A DNA stretch of 64,000 nt. It comes from Ashinkailepas kermadecensis (Eukaryota > Arthropoda > Thecostraca > Neolepadidae). The notes beneath the pieces were generated by a model. The model was not told where the DNA came from and did not search any database. It worked only from the letters and a program-made list of their open reading frames with translations. Every line of letters begins with the position of its first letter. Position 1 is the stretch's first letter. Made by a program: the position numbers and the translations under genes. This document shows positions 12,230-24,959 of the stretch, in pieces. The stretch is taken from contig JAOTOM010004632.1 of the NCBI GenBank assembly GCA_034440615.1, positions 1-64,000 of the forward strand, read 5' to 3'.

Positions 12230-15200
12230 GATATTATTGCAGTCTAAGGTAACCACAAGACATGTTTTACACCCATTTTTACCTCCACGAATCATTCAAA
12301 GGAGCTAGGTTTTGTCTAATTGCGTTAGGCTAGGCTTTTGTTGTAAGTTAGTAAATAAAAAAAAATCTTCAAAAACGGTTCAAGCTAGATTAGGTTACGT
12401 TAGACTTTTTAAGTTCAAAATGTTTGAGAAAAAAGAAATTGGGGGGGGGAGAATTTGGCATAAAAATAATAATTTCTTGTATGGAAGTCTAGGCTAGGTT
12501 AGGTTAGGTTACATTTTTTTTATCTGAACATTATTTTTCATCCTATATTACTCAAATCCAAGCCCCCTTTTCCACGTTATTTTTCCTCACAAATGAAAAG
12601 TGTGCATCTGCAGAGGAAATGAGCGGTTACATCATGTTCAGCACATTAACAAACACTGCATTAAAAAATAAATTAGAAGAAGTCCGAGAGTACCATGAGC
12701 TGAAATATTACCCAAAAAGCCAGGTATTATCACAGTTTAAGGTAACCACAAGAAAAGTTTTACACACATTTTACCTCCATGAAGCATACAAAGGGGTGAG
12801 GTTTGTCAGGTTAGGTTAGGCTTTTGTTGTAAGTTATAAAAAAAATCATTTGTTGGTAAATAATTTTTGTTAATGATTTTTCTACAAAAAATAATAAACG
12901 GTTCAGGCTAGCTTAGGTTAGGTTTTTTAAGTTGAAAATATTTCAGAAAATGCCTCGAAAATTTAAATTAAAAAGACTTAATTTCTTGTATGGGAAGTTC
13001 AACTATGTTAGGTAAGGTTATCATACATCTTGAACATTATTTGTATGCTATATTTCCTTACTCCACACCCTTTTTTGGTGTTATTTTTTACTCCCAATTG
13101 AAAGGCATGCATTTGCAGAGGAAAGGACATTAAATGTGTGCTTCTATGTATTTTATTAATATTTTTCTATTTAAATTTACAATGCAATGTTTATGAATGT
13201 CACTAAGCTGATGGCACTACTCAGTTTCTGTGCAAATGCTTACTTTCCAGGTTGTGAGCAAAATAACATTAAAAATGGGCTTTGAGTTAGGTAACATAGC
13301 AATTAAAAGAAATACATTAAAAATTCAACATAACCTAATGTAACCTAAGCTGACCTTGGAGAAAACAACTATAAAAACAAGATTGGAAAAATCTCTAGCA
13401 ATTTATTTTATTGAAATTTTACAAATGAAAAAACCTAACCCAACCTAATCTAACCAGAATTATTGTGCTTTAAGGTGGTAACAAGGCAAGTTATTACACA
13501 TTTGCCTCCATAAAGCAAACAAATGGGCTATGTTTGGTGATGTTAGATTAGTTTAAGTGTTTTAAGTTCGACATTTTTGGCAAAAATTGTTCCAAAATTT
13601 GAAAGAAATCGTTCTTTTTTCTTTAAAAGCAGCTTATGTTAGGTTAGGTTAAATTGGATTACATTTTTTTCTTGTAAAAAATATACATTGCTTGAAATTT
13701 TTACAACTTGATGTTTTGGTTTTGTTTTTCTCCAAGGGGAGGTTAAGCTAGGTTAGGTTAGGTTATGTTGCATTTATTTTATTTAAAAAAAAATACTTTA
13801 CCCTATGTCACCTAATTCAAAGCTTTTTGTTGATGTTATTTTGCTTACAACCTGAAATGTAGGCATTTGTATCGAAAATGAGTGGTCCCATCATCTGAGT
13901 CACATTCATAAACATTGCATTGAAATGATACATTCCACGAATTCATAAAACACCTTAAAACACAAATTTACCAAAATCGTGTTTATCACATTCCTAAACA
14001 TTGCATGGGAAAAAATTAATCAGAAATTACCTTAAGCTGTAAATTTACCAAAAGGTGTGCCAACCCCTGGACGGAAATGCAACACTAGGTGCCCCAATCC
14101 TGGGCAGAAAGGGCACTAAGAGCAGTGGAATGAAAATTGTAATAAAAGTAAACTAAAAACAGCTCTTCTTGAAGACAAACGTGGTAGTTATGTGATATTA
14201 ACATGGAAACCCTGAGCACAAATCAGAAAAAAGCATGGACTGGACTTTTTCAAGCTTACCTGCCAACTTCTTCAACTACTGTTCCTTTGGGAATTAAATA
14301 TCAGCAAGCTATTTATTCACTATCTAAAATCACACCAATCCGCAGATACATCAGAAGGTGCGATACATCAGAATGTGCGAAGTACAAAAAACGAATCAGT
14401 ACGACGTCACATGAGATTGGCCTCCGGATTAAACACTGCGCGCAATTGCACCACAGATGTCTTACCTCCGTCACATTTGTCACTGTAACCTCAAATTTAG
14501 ACTTCAGGCGCTGGAATTTCTGTAACTGGAATTTTTTCTTTGCATGTTACGATTTTGGATGTTCTGAGGAACGCCCATCACGATGTGTGACATTTAATGC
14601 GCGCTAGTGTCTATCGATACAAATCGACGCCCCTGCTTTGGAGAAAAAAATAGAAACAAAAATTAAGCAAAATATATTCTGAAAATTTTCTAAATTGAAC
14701 AACCGAACCCAACTTACCCGAACCTAATGTCAGCTGCTTTTGAAGGAAAACTTCCAATTTATTTATTTTTGAAAATGATTGAACAATTTTTCCAAGGTAA
14801 ACAACTAAACTAGCCTAACCTAGCTAAATCGGTATTATTGTGCTTTAAGGTGGTAACAAGACAAGTTTTTACACCCATTTGCCTCCATATAGCAAGCAAA
14901 TGGGTTAGGTTCGGTTAAGTTAGGTTAGTTTAGGCTTTTCAAGTTGGAAAACGTTTTAAAAAAATTCCAAAAACGTTTCCCAAAAAAATTGCAAATTATT
15001 TGGTAACCTTGCAGTCTAAGGTGTTCTTTTTTTCCTTTAAAACAACGAAAAATATGCAGAATAACATGTTTATGAAGGTGACTAAGATGATTGGACCCAC
15101 TTATTTTGTGTACTTACTTTTCAGGTTGTGAGCAAAATAATGCCAAAAAGGCTTTGAGTTCGGTAACATCGCATAAACATTTTTTTTTCATGCAACAAAA

Positions 15201-15435
15201 CCTAACCTAGCCTATCCTAACCTATCTTTTGAGAACAAAAATTAAACTAAATTAAAATTTCACTTCATTTATTTTCTGAAAATTCTCAACCTTAAAAAAG
15301 AAACCTAACCGAGCCTAACCTAACCTAAGCTGATTTTGAATACAAAATTATATTTTTTGTGAACATGGTTGTAATTTTTTTTTCGGAAGCTTTTGGGTAT
15401 TATTGTGCTTTAAGGTGGGAACAAGAAAAGTTGTA
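12230..15435. repeat. cluster of TTAGG-rich dispersed repeats in both orientations
   Basis: At least five partial or full copies of the family seen at 515-895. Minus-type copies begin with a stretch like TGCTTTAAGGTGGTAACAAG (about 12,235, 12,735, 13,470, 14,845 and 15,405). Plus-type copies carry GCTTTGAGTTAGGTAACAT (13,272; variant at 15,153). Between the ends are runs such as GGTTAGGTTAGGTTA (12,497; 13,751) or CCTAACCTAA (15,313). Adjacent copies face each other, giving imperfect fold-back units. Intervening sequence, including a 134-codon open frame at 14,203-14,607, shows no domain. Confidence 0.7.
14600..14635. repeat. isolated copy of the hAT right terminus
   Basis: Ends with GATACAAATCGACGCCCCTG, the same 20 bases that end the modules at 15,812 and 16,340. 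Only about 20-30 bases of the module are present. Confidence 0.6.
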
Positions 15436-15519
15436 TGGGCGCTGTATGACCAACGCAGTCAATGCGCCAGTAAACCCAAATAACCAACCAACCAACCCAG
15501 AAAGATGTAAGCTGTACTT

Positions 15520-15812
15520 CCACAGTGGAGGGAATTCCAGCTGTTTGGTTTGTTTTTGCACACAATTTTAAATTTTTCAGCAAAAGGTGGAGAGTCAGTC
15601 CACTATCTAATCCAAATCTGTTTCTATTCAGTACAAAATGTGCTGGTTAACATCAATGTTTCTACTTAGCATGGTGTTTTTCATTTTTTCCCTTTAGCTT
15701 TCTTATCAGCATAAAATAGCATAGGTTATTGGGGGGGGCCAAATCAACATTGGGGGGGGGGCAAGATCAACATTGGTGGGGCCCCACAAAAGGATACAAA
15801 TCGACGCCCCTG
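15520..15812. repeat. right-terminal module, copy A
   Basis: Shares with copies B and C an ordered series of blocks: AGTGGAGGGAATTCCAG, CAGTCCACTATCTAATCC, AATGTGCTGGTTAACATC, a T-rich stretch, ATAGC then TTATTGGGGG, repeated CCAAATCAACATTGG-type words, and the terminus TCGACGCCCCTG. Confidence 0.75.
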
Positions 15813-15904
15813 CATACATGCATGATTTTGCACTTATCAAAATTTAATTTCATCTGCCATTTTTGGACCACTTCACAAGCTCTTCTAAGTCTTTCTGCAG
15901 CATG
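15813..15904 (-). pseudogene. antisense CR1 reverse-transcriptase fragment
   Basis: The reverse complement contains GCAGAAAGACTTAGAAGAGC and GAGCTTGTGAAGTGGTCC. It aligns over about 90 bases, with roughly ten mismatches, to the CR1 element at about 44,372-44,465, the region after the FADD motif encoding a KDLDELVKWSKKW-type helix. It begins immediately after the terminus of module A and lies just before module B, so it is a small insert or a breakpoint between modules. Confidence 0.75.
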
Positions 15905-16340
15905 TACCTAGGTGCCTAGGTACCAGGCAAATATCAAACTGATAGTGTGATGAGTGGGCTGTTGAGGTTAATTATAGTTTGTATATCCACACTCTCAATG
16001 ATAACTGATTGTTGTTCACGGGACTGGATTGTATGCAAGTTTGACAATGACAATTGGTTTTTGTGCACACCATTTTGAATTTTGTAGCAAAAGGTGGAGA
16101 GTCAGTCCACTATCTAACCCAAATCTGTTTTTTTAATTACAAAATGTGCTGGTTAACATCAACTACATTTTCTATGTACATGGAATGTTAACATGGTGTT
16201 TTTCTTCTTTTTTTCTTCAACTTTTTTATGAGCATAAAAATAGCATATGTTATTGGGGGGGCCAAATCAACATTGGGGGGGCCAAGATCAACACTGGTGG
16301 GGCCCTAGCCCCCACAAAAGGATACAAATCGACGCCCCTG
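15905..16340. repeat. right-terminal module, copy B
   Basis: Longer module sharing with copy C an upstream block (GATAGTGTGATGAGTGGGCTG and GTATATCCACACTCTCAATG versions), and with A and C the downstream blocks ending in TCGACGCCCCTG at 16,340. Flanked on the right by CCATCTAG. Confidence 0.75.
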
Positions 16341-16964
16341 CCATCTAGACATTAGGGGGATGTCCCCATCCTAGCCCCGCCTTCAGCGCCTAAAATATAT
16401 CACAAACTGTAACGTAAAATTCCCTTTATGTAAACGTCCACATGCCTGCACCTTGATCGCAAACACCCGCTTTTATAGTCAGACATGTAACGTACTCGCT
16501 TCAAAAAAGGTGGCGCAAATGACCTCTGTGGTCCGGTACGCCTGAAAAAGTCACTCTCCCATGCAGTTAAATTGAAACTTGCCTGATGCTACCAATTTCT
16601 GCAATATACGAATAAAAACCTGTGACGTCCTCAAGGTTTGAATGCGACTTTGGTGTACCTTTTAAAATAATGGTATTTTTGCGGCGTTTAATAATGGTGT
16701 TTTTGCGGCGTACGAGACATTGGGCTTGTCAAGGCTATTTGTCTTGTATAGCATTGGTCGTGGATGACTAAGGTTTGCTTAAAAGTCATGTGAGCCATAG
16801 CTTACTTTTTTATTCTTTTAGGAATACCAATTATATTGCAGTGGCCATGCAGCTTCTTGCTGAGTTTTCTCTGTCATGGCATCATAAGCTGGCAGATTTG
16901 CCCACACATGGCTCTCGTTTTCCCCATATCAATATTGAATGCATGCATTGTTATTGGGCATTTA
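16341..16964. other. no identifiable feature
   Basis: Sequence between modules B and C. No gene or RNA recognised. Confidence 0.3.
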
Positions 16965-17587
16965 GGTAGGTACCTAGGTAAATATCAAGCTGATGGTGTG
17001 ATAGGTGGGCTGCTGAAGATAATTATAGTTTGCATATCCACAATCTCAAGGATGATTGTCTGCTGTTCACTGGACAATGCAAGTTTGACAATGACTGGAA
17101 ATTCAGAATGGATTTTTTTCCTGTTTAAGCTCACATGTGTGTGGTTTTGCCATTGGTGGTGTGTACAAACATCAGTATGACAATCCAAATCTTGTTTTGT
17201 GGCTTAACATTAAAAAAAAGACAATCTGGTTTAAAATGCATCATCAGCGAATCTTAACATTTTATGGCGTAAGTTTCCCTTGTACAGTGGAGGGAAATCT
17301 AGCTATTTTGTTTTTTTTGCACATAATTTTGAATTGTGTAGCAAAAGTTGGATCCTCAGTCCACTATCTAATCCAAATCTGTTCTTTTTCAGTACAAAAT
17401 GTGCTGGTTGACATCAACTAAGTTTTCTATGTACCTAACAGTGTTTTTTTTCTTCTTTTTTTTCCTTTAGCTTTTTATCAGCATAAAAATAGCATGGGTT
17501 ATTGGGGGGGCCCAAATCAACATTGGGGGGCCAAGATCAGCATTGGGGGGCCATGGCCCCCGCAAAAGAAAAAAATCGACGCCCCTG
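16965..17587. repeat. right-terminal module, copy C (outermost end)
   Basis: The most complete copy, about 620 bp. It ends at 17,587 and is followed by the CTTGTAGT duplication, so it is the functional-looking right end of the 8.4-kb element. It contains GGGGG/CCAAATCAACATTGG repeats next to the end, as in A and B. Confidence 0.75.
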
Positions 17588-17719
17588 CTTGTAGTGGATT
17601 GCTACACATCAAAAGCCAACTGAATGCTTACCAATAAACATTGGAAGACAATTCAAATTGAAAGATATTGGAATTACCAGACAGGTGGTTAGCGTTCTTG
17701 GCCCGAAAATGATATTAAT

Positions 17720-17845
17720 GAATTTTTTCCAAAAACTCCCTCTACCCTTTTCCCCCAAAATTTTTTTTTTTATTTTTTTTGGGGGGGAAATTCCCATTTT
17801 TAAAATTAAAAAAAAAAAAAATTTCTTTTTAAAAAAAAAAGTGAA
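17720..17845. other. homopolymer-rich, possibly low-quality sequence
   Basis: Strings of long A, T, C and G runs succeed one another without normal complexity. The pattern looks like base-calling breakdown or slippage rather than ordinary genomic DNA. Confidence 0.4.
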
Positions 17846-18589
17846 AGCAAATCGTCCTCACGAAATGTACGCACATACGTCTTACCAGATTTTGAAATGT
17901 AAACAGGAGAGCGCTCAAGAATAACTAAAATATGAACATTTTTGGGGCATTCCTTCCTCCTCTACTATCTCACTTTGCTCCGATTTCATGTACCAGTGCA
18001 TACGCTGTTGCTAGAGGTCTATACTACACTGCGCATGTAAATGTAAGCTTGATGCAACGGTAGAAATATGAACAACAAAATGAGGGCTTGATTTTATGCT
18101 GTTCATTGACCACTCACATTTCAAAAATTGCAAGTCGAATGGCCTCTCATGTTATTCCCAGCGACGCCTTGTGGTCTACACTATCGATTTTGAACTCGGT
18201 GTCGACTTTTGAGTGCAGATTTGGGGACATGGAATCGCAAGCTTCTGACAGTGCCCATGTAATTTACCGCTGAAACCACCACTGACCATGGAAATCAGTC
18301 CGAAAATTGGTCTGGTTTCCTGGTCTATGTTGGATCATAATGAATGTATGGAACCTTGGAAAATCGGCCAATTTTAGCTCACTGGAATATGCATACGTCA
18401 CTTAATTTCTGAAACACGTAATCAAAGACAAGACGTGTGAGAACGAAATAAATAGTGTCATATCACCTGCACCCTTATCATGCAGCAGTATAACCGATAT
18501 ATCAGTGCACGACGAATTGAACAGAAACAGCAAAGCGACATAGCATGCCTGCATAGCATGCCACCTCAAGCCCATCCCGTGAGCCCTCC
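17846..18589. other. no identifiable feature
   Basis: Sequence between the two hAT-type elements. No coding signal recognised. Confidence 0.3.
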
Positions 18590-18597
18590 GATAAGAC

Positions 18598-21500
18598 CAT
18601 AGGCGTAGGAACGTCTCAAAAAGTGGGTGGGCCAGGATCAACAGCAAGGGCGCACTCAGGAATTTCGCAAAGTATCATGGTTGAACACTCTTGGATAGAT
18701 AACCCGAGAAGTTCAACAGTGAACTCACGACTTTCACCGCTAAAGGGGATAGGGGCAGGCCCCTGGGCGCACCTATGGCTAACAGCAACATGTGATACTG
18801 AAAAAGAACTATCATCACAGTATATGTACTTCCAAATTCACACTTCTTGTTGGACATGGAACTATGTCTTCCTGCTGCGAGTGAAAACATTAGTATTACT
18901 ATTCAAACAAAATGTCTTCAACTTCCGCTATGTGCGTGTGTGTGGGGTGGGGTGGGGTGGGGGGGGGTGCAAGATCATTATTACCGCCTCACTAATGGTT
19001 ATGTGATGTGTCCTAGTTTCCATGATATAGTATTAAACGTCTTTAAGATGTCACCCGTTGTAAATGTTCACCGATGTTCATGAGGAGATAGAATAAGCAA
19101 GATCGAAGCGTACTTGCTGGTCCATGGCAAAAGAAGTCTCATGATTGATGCTGGAGAGGATGAGAAAAAGGAAAGACGGATGATAGCTGGTTGAAGATTC
19201 TTTGATCCGGTGTGTGGCAGACCAAGATTGGTAGGCTGACAGACTGGGGCAAAGAAAAACGCAATAAATAAAAATGTATGGTATTGCGTTCGTCTTCAGG
19301 GCCTAGCTCCAGCACCTAGATGATCAGTCACCTCAAACACCTCTGTAGTACATCGTGCACTTTAGAATATCCGCGACTTGAAACGAAATGCTACAACTAC
19401 ATCACGTGGCATCCGGCTGAAACGGAATGAAAGTGCTTATTTTGGGAGCCAACAATTTAGTGCAAAATAGCCAACAGGTGACAACACACGGCACCTCATA
19501 AAGTTATAAAGTGTTCAGACTTAAGAGCCACAAGGGCCCATCCTGAATTCAATTAGATGACTAGTTCTCTTCTTCCCACGTTTTCTGGTGGCTAAGAAAT
19601 CCGGGTAACTGCTTAGCTTTGATGCACCTCATTTCTGATCAAATACGCTCCCAGATTGGCTACCGAACTGAGTCTCTAGTTAGTTGTTCTTTTTTGTACC
19701 TTTCGTTTTTTTTTGTCTTGGGGTGTGTTTTAGGGCTCCAGCCAATTTTTGTTAGGGGCCTGGCACATTTTTGCGACCCGGACTTTCATCAGAGTTTTGG
19801 TGCATTTTTGTAATATTTTTTTTGCAATATTGGCTCGGACATTTATTTTTCTGAATATCTTTATTTTGGAGGGCTCCGGCTTGATTCTTGTCGGGTTCCG
19901 ATGCGATTTTGGGGCCATGCTGCGCTTATTTGGAGACATCGACGCGAATTTTAGGGAAACCCAAGGGAATTATTGATGCCTCGACCAGAATTTATGCGAC
20001 AACCGACAGGAATTTTGGGTCCCAAACACGATATTTGGGGGGGCTTGGCGCTAGTTCACGGGGCGCGTCGTACTTATCTGGGCCCAGCGCGATTTTGGCG
20101 TTCCTCGGCGCAAATTTTCGGGCCCGGCGCAAGTTTTTGGTGTCCTCTGTATATGGTGTACCCCTAATGTGTATGGTGTCCTCTGTATATTTATAACCCC
20201 TAATCCTGGGGGGCCCGTCGCGAATTTATCTTGCCCCAGAACAACTTTCGGGGACCCCGGCGCGAATCTTTGGTTCTTGGGAGTGCACCTCTTTATGATG
20301 GAGGGGAGATTTAACTCTTTAGTATGCCACTGTGGCTGCTCAACGAGTTTTTTTTTTCAGCCGATGGCACCACTCAGATTAGAAAGGCCCTCAGGAGAAC
20401 TTCCTTTCGGGACCTGTTCTGAATTTTCCGGTGGTCGGGTGGACTCGATAGAGTCCCTTTGTGATTTTTTGGAAGTCGACGTCTTTGTAAGCCTCCTGCC
20501 GATATTTGTGGGCTTCGGTACGATTCTTCGGGCTCCCGGTGATCCAGATTTTTCGGTGATCCAGCGCGCTTCTTTTCCGGGACCCGACGCCTTTTTAGGG
20601 TCTTTGACGCAATTTTTGTGGCCGCAGAGTATCTTGATTTTTTGGAAGCCAGCTGCGACCTGTGGGGCTCCGGCGCGGCTTTTTGGGCCCCTAGTGCGAT
20701 TTCTAAGTGCAGCGGCGCGACGTTTTTTGTGCGATTTTTGGATCCTGTCGTCATTTGTTGGGATGCCTATTGCGAGTTTTAGTGGCCCCGACACGTCTTC
20801 AGGGGCCCAACACGTCTTTATTTCTTTTGGAGCGATTGCTGGGAACCCAGGGTGATTTTCCATGTCCGGACTGTGTTTTTTCGTTGCGCCGGCTTCATTT
20901 ATTGAGTGTTTCCGATGGGACTTTTAGGGCACCGGTGCGACCAGTCGAGCCTCTGGCGTGATTTTAAGGGGTCCGGGCACGACTTTTTGGTACCTTCAGG
21001 CTCAGCGTGATTTTCAGGGGCCTCGTCGAACCTTTTGAGGACCCCGTTGTAATTTCAAGAACCCGGCACGACTTTTTTTTCTGCCCCAGCGTGATTTTCA
21101 TGGCCCAGGCGCGAACCTTTGAGGACCCCAGCATGATTTTCAGGGGCCAGCCAGTCTTTGTGTGGCCCCATCGTGATTTTCGAGGATCATGGCACGACTT
21201 TTTGTGTGCTCCCAGTGTGATTTTCAGGGGCCCAGTCCGACTTGTTGGAGACCAAGCGCGAACATCAGGGCCCGTCCCGATCTTTTGGAACCCACCGTGA
21301 TTTTGAGGGCCTGGCCAGACTTTTTGGGGCCCAGCGTCATTTTGTTTTTTGGGGGGGGGCACCGACGAGACTTTTTGGCTCCTAGCGTTATTTTCAGGGG
21401 CCGGCCCGAACTATTAAGGCCTTAATGTGATTGTCTGGGTCCCTGGTGCGATTTATCGCGGTCCCGGCACGACTTTTTGGGGCCCATCGGCATTTTCAGA

Positions 21501-23196
21501 GGCCCCGTCCCATCTTTTGGAGCCCTTAGCGTCAATTTAGGGGCCCGGAAGGATTTTTGAGGCCCCCAATGTGATTTTCATGGGCATTGATGGAATTTTG
21601 GGAGCCCCTAGCGTTATTTTTAGGGTGCCCTGCGCGACTTTTTGGAGGCCCCCGATGCGTTTTTTTTCCGCCTCGGTACGATTGTGGGGACACCAGCAGG
21701 ATTTTTAGGGAGCCTGGCGCTAATTTTCCGAACCCCGGCGCGATTATTGGGGGCCGACGACCTCTCAGGGGGGACTGCTCCACTGCGCATGTCCAAATGA
21801 TTGTATAGCTTAACAATGACGTTCATGGAGTACATCGCACAAAATCGACTTTCCTATGTCCATTTAACTGCTCGCACCACAAGTAGCGTTCAGAAATATA
21901 CACCCTGTAATTGGCCTAAATTCATCCCATTACCTTCGCTGTTCTTAAATCTCAGCCTGGACGTGCACATCACTGGACGATGAAAAGCCTCGATAGTAGT
22001 CTCCGTTGCAATTCGGTGTTTTAGTACTTTTAATCCAAATGTTTTCATAGAGTAGATTCTGGGATCAGAGTCTTTGCGAAGCAGAGATGGTTACATATAC
22101 CATGAGTCCACCATCTGACCGAACCATTTCTGTTGAACGACATAATTTGAATTAAATGTTTAACGTGCTGTCAATGCCACTACGCAGTTACCCAGCTGAA
22201 GATGCACTCGGGTCAGTTGCCATGATCATGTGCCTTCTCAGGCCACATGACAAGCATCACTCGTCACTGGTCACATCACTCTTCATATCACTCCTCATGT
22301 GACCTTGTCAGGTCCCATCACGTGCGCCTAATCCTCTCCGGGGATTCTGAATTACTGAGAGGCGTTCTCGCACTTGAAGTTGATATAATATGGCTTGGAC
22401 TTCATTATTGTATCTATGCTACGATAATAAATGATGGAAATAAGTATTTTGCTATGTTGGATGCCAGCACCGAGAATACCCAGACATCTCATGGAAACAG
22501 TTGGATATCTGTGTGCTGTGTCCAACTGAAAATACATTGAAATGTGGAACCTTTTATGTTCCATCCCATACTGCAGTCACACAATGGGTGTATCTGGCAG
22601 TAATTTGTATGCTTCAATAATCAAAATACATATCAGTGTTGAAGTGTATGGCAGCTAGGACCAAAACCATGTATAATACATCGCTATGTAATATCAAGGC
22701 AAGGAACTTGCACTTGCGAATTGTATGTCTTGCATTGTTTGTGTACGTTAATGCCTTCAGCCTTTATAATTTTATACTGTAGGTAATATTAATGAAATCG
22801 ATGCTGGATCGATGAAATCATGAATGAATGAATGGTATGAATGAAATCGATGGTAACAGTCAAAGAACCACAGTGAAACTCTAGTATGATGGATAGGTGT
22901 GAATATCTATACATCTGCTGAATTACATCAATTCCTGAATCAGTTGCATTGTTATAAGGTCATGTTTAAGTGTGCATGAATTTAAAAATAAAGTGCTACG
23001 ATGTGATATGTGCAGATTTTACTTAGCTATAAATTGCAGGAAGTTTTTCCCATATTCAAATGTGTGCCTGCTGCTTTTTAGGAAGTTTAAATGTTTAAAA
23101 AGTGGGTGGGCCAGCTACCATTGTTGCCCCCCCCCCCCACACACACTTTGAAAAGTGGGTGGGCCATGTCCCCCTCCCCCTGTTCCTACGCCTATG
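18598..23196. mobile_element. 4.6-kb non-autonomous hAT-type element
   Basis: The left end is CATAGGCGTAGGAAC and the right end is its exact inverse complement (15 bp). The flanking 8 bases GATAAGAC are duplicated exactly (18,590-18,597 and 23,197-23,204). The subterminal word AAGTGGGTGGGCCA occurs near the left end (18,620) and twice near the right end (23,100 and 23,153). The 8-bp duplication and CA-starting termini indicate hAT. No transposase is visible. The interior carries GC-rich array copy 2 and otherwise anonymous sequence (18,630-19,720 and 21,790-23,090), so it must be mobilised in trans if at all. Confidence 0.8.
19720..21780 (-). repeat. GC-rich ~21-bp degenerate array, copy 2
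   Basis: The longest copy, about 2 kb. GTGATTTT-type words fall at 20,958, 21,007, 21,091, 21,133, 21,173 and 21,217, so spacing is close to 42 bp or a multiple of it. GGCCC blocks lie between. The segment at 20,295-20,460 (GCCACTGTGGCTGCTCAACG...) is homologous to 9,745-9,910 in copy 1. Open frames of up to 228 codons on both strands are products of the array. Confidence 0.75.
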
Positions 23197-23605
23197 GATA
23201 AGACTAGGAGCTCCTTGACAGGATGCACAAAACGATAGTTTGGAAAGTCATTTCAATTACTTCAAACATAGTGAGTGATCAGCTCAAACGTTTCGAAAAT
23301 GACTCGCGAAAAATCTGAGGAGGGGCCTTTGTAGAAATTCACACGATATTCAGATGAGTTATGCCATTACCTACCAGCGCCCATGATTGTTGATCGATGA
23401 TGCTATGTGGACGTGAAACAAGGTGGTCTTTGGGCTGTGTGTTGGGGCGATAGCAGGTGCCATCTGCAGACACTTACGGCAACTCGATGGACAGCATGTG
23501 GAATCGATATTTTTATTGGGTGGGAACCGTCGCTAACTGGGCACCGCTTGGAATGGGTCGATATGGTCCTGCCCCAGGCGGTCGCGGGCTAACCGCCAAA
23601 CCCGA

Positions 23606-23965
23606 CCGCAGGAGAACGTAACAGATGCAGTGTGGCCCATGCTGGGAGGCTTAACTCGCTCGTTGTGGAATCTGAGGCCGCAGGAGAACGTCACAGATGG
23701 TGTGGCTCATGCTGGGAGGCTTTCCTCACCCATAGAGGAATCTGAGGCCGCAGGAGAACGTAACAGATGCAGTGTGGTCCATGCTGGGAGGCTTACCCCG
23801 CTCGTTGGGGAATCTGAGGCCGCAGGAGAACGTCACATATGCGGTGTAGCTCATGCTGGGAGGCTTACCCCACCCGTAGAGGAATCTGAGACCGCAGGAG
23901 AACGCCACAGATGCGGTGTGGCCCATGCTGGGAGGCTCACTCCGCCCGTAGAGGATCTGAAAGCT
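23606..23965. repeat. 72-bp minisatellite, five copies
   Basis: CCGCAGGAGAACG recurs at 23,606, 23,678, 23,748, 23,820 and 23,892 (spacings 72, 70, 72, 72). The period is 24 codons, so a frame at 23,630-24,031 stays open with a VAHAGRL repeat. The 2-bp shorter second unit shifts the frame between copies, which argues against coding constraint. Confidence 0.85.
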
Positions 23966-24211
23966 CCAGGAAGTATGGTGCTAGAAAATGAAGTCACCGC
24001 CAGGTACAATGTGCACAGCACGGCTTTGTAGGGTGGGTGTCGAGATTCGCCTTATGAGTGAGAGGTGACCTGAAAGAGTGAAATATCGTTAACTTGTGTT
24101 CTTCTAGAGCCTGTTCGTAGGCTCAACACGTGACTCTCTTACGACTGGCACCGTCATTATCATTACCAAGTGTGCCCAGCTATCGCTTACATTCACTCAA
24201 ACCTGGCCTCC

Positions 24212-24890
<679 letters not shown>

Positions 24891-24959
24891 CAGGGAAAGA
24901 AGGGACATGGCGGAAAGAGAGGAAGGAAAGAGAGCATATCCAGGGTTTTTGCTCCTCAT

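Larger units (their letters stand above)
9153..17587. mobile_element. probable 8.4-kb non-autonomous hAT-type element
   Basis: The left end starts CAGGGGTGTCGATTTTTG. The right end is the inverse of CAGGGGCGTCGATTTTTTTC. The 8 bases before the left end (9,145-9,152, CTTGTAGT) are repeated exactly after the right end (17,588-17,595). An 8-bp target duplication with CAGGGG-type termini is the signature of hAT transposons. No transposase frame is visible. The interior is a composite: a tRNA-like SINE head, a GC-rich array, many TTAGG-rich repeats and several iterated copies of the right terminus. The alternative is two unrelated solo ends with a chance 8-mer match, which is unlikely. Confidence 0.6.

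Noticed and set aside
14203..14607. 134-codon open frame
   Set aside because: Lies between TTAGG-rich repeats; no domain, no paralogue and no start context.
20169..20863. 228-codon plus and 168-codon minus frames
   Set aside because: Inside the stop-poor GC-rich degenerate array; both strands are equally open and no domain is seen.
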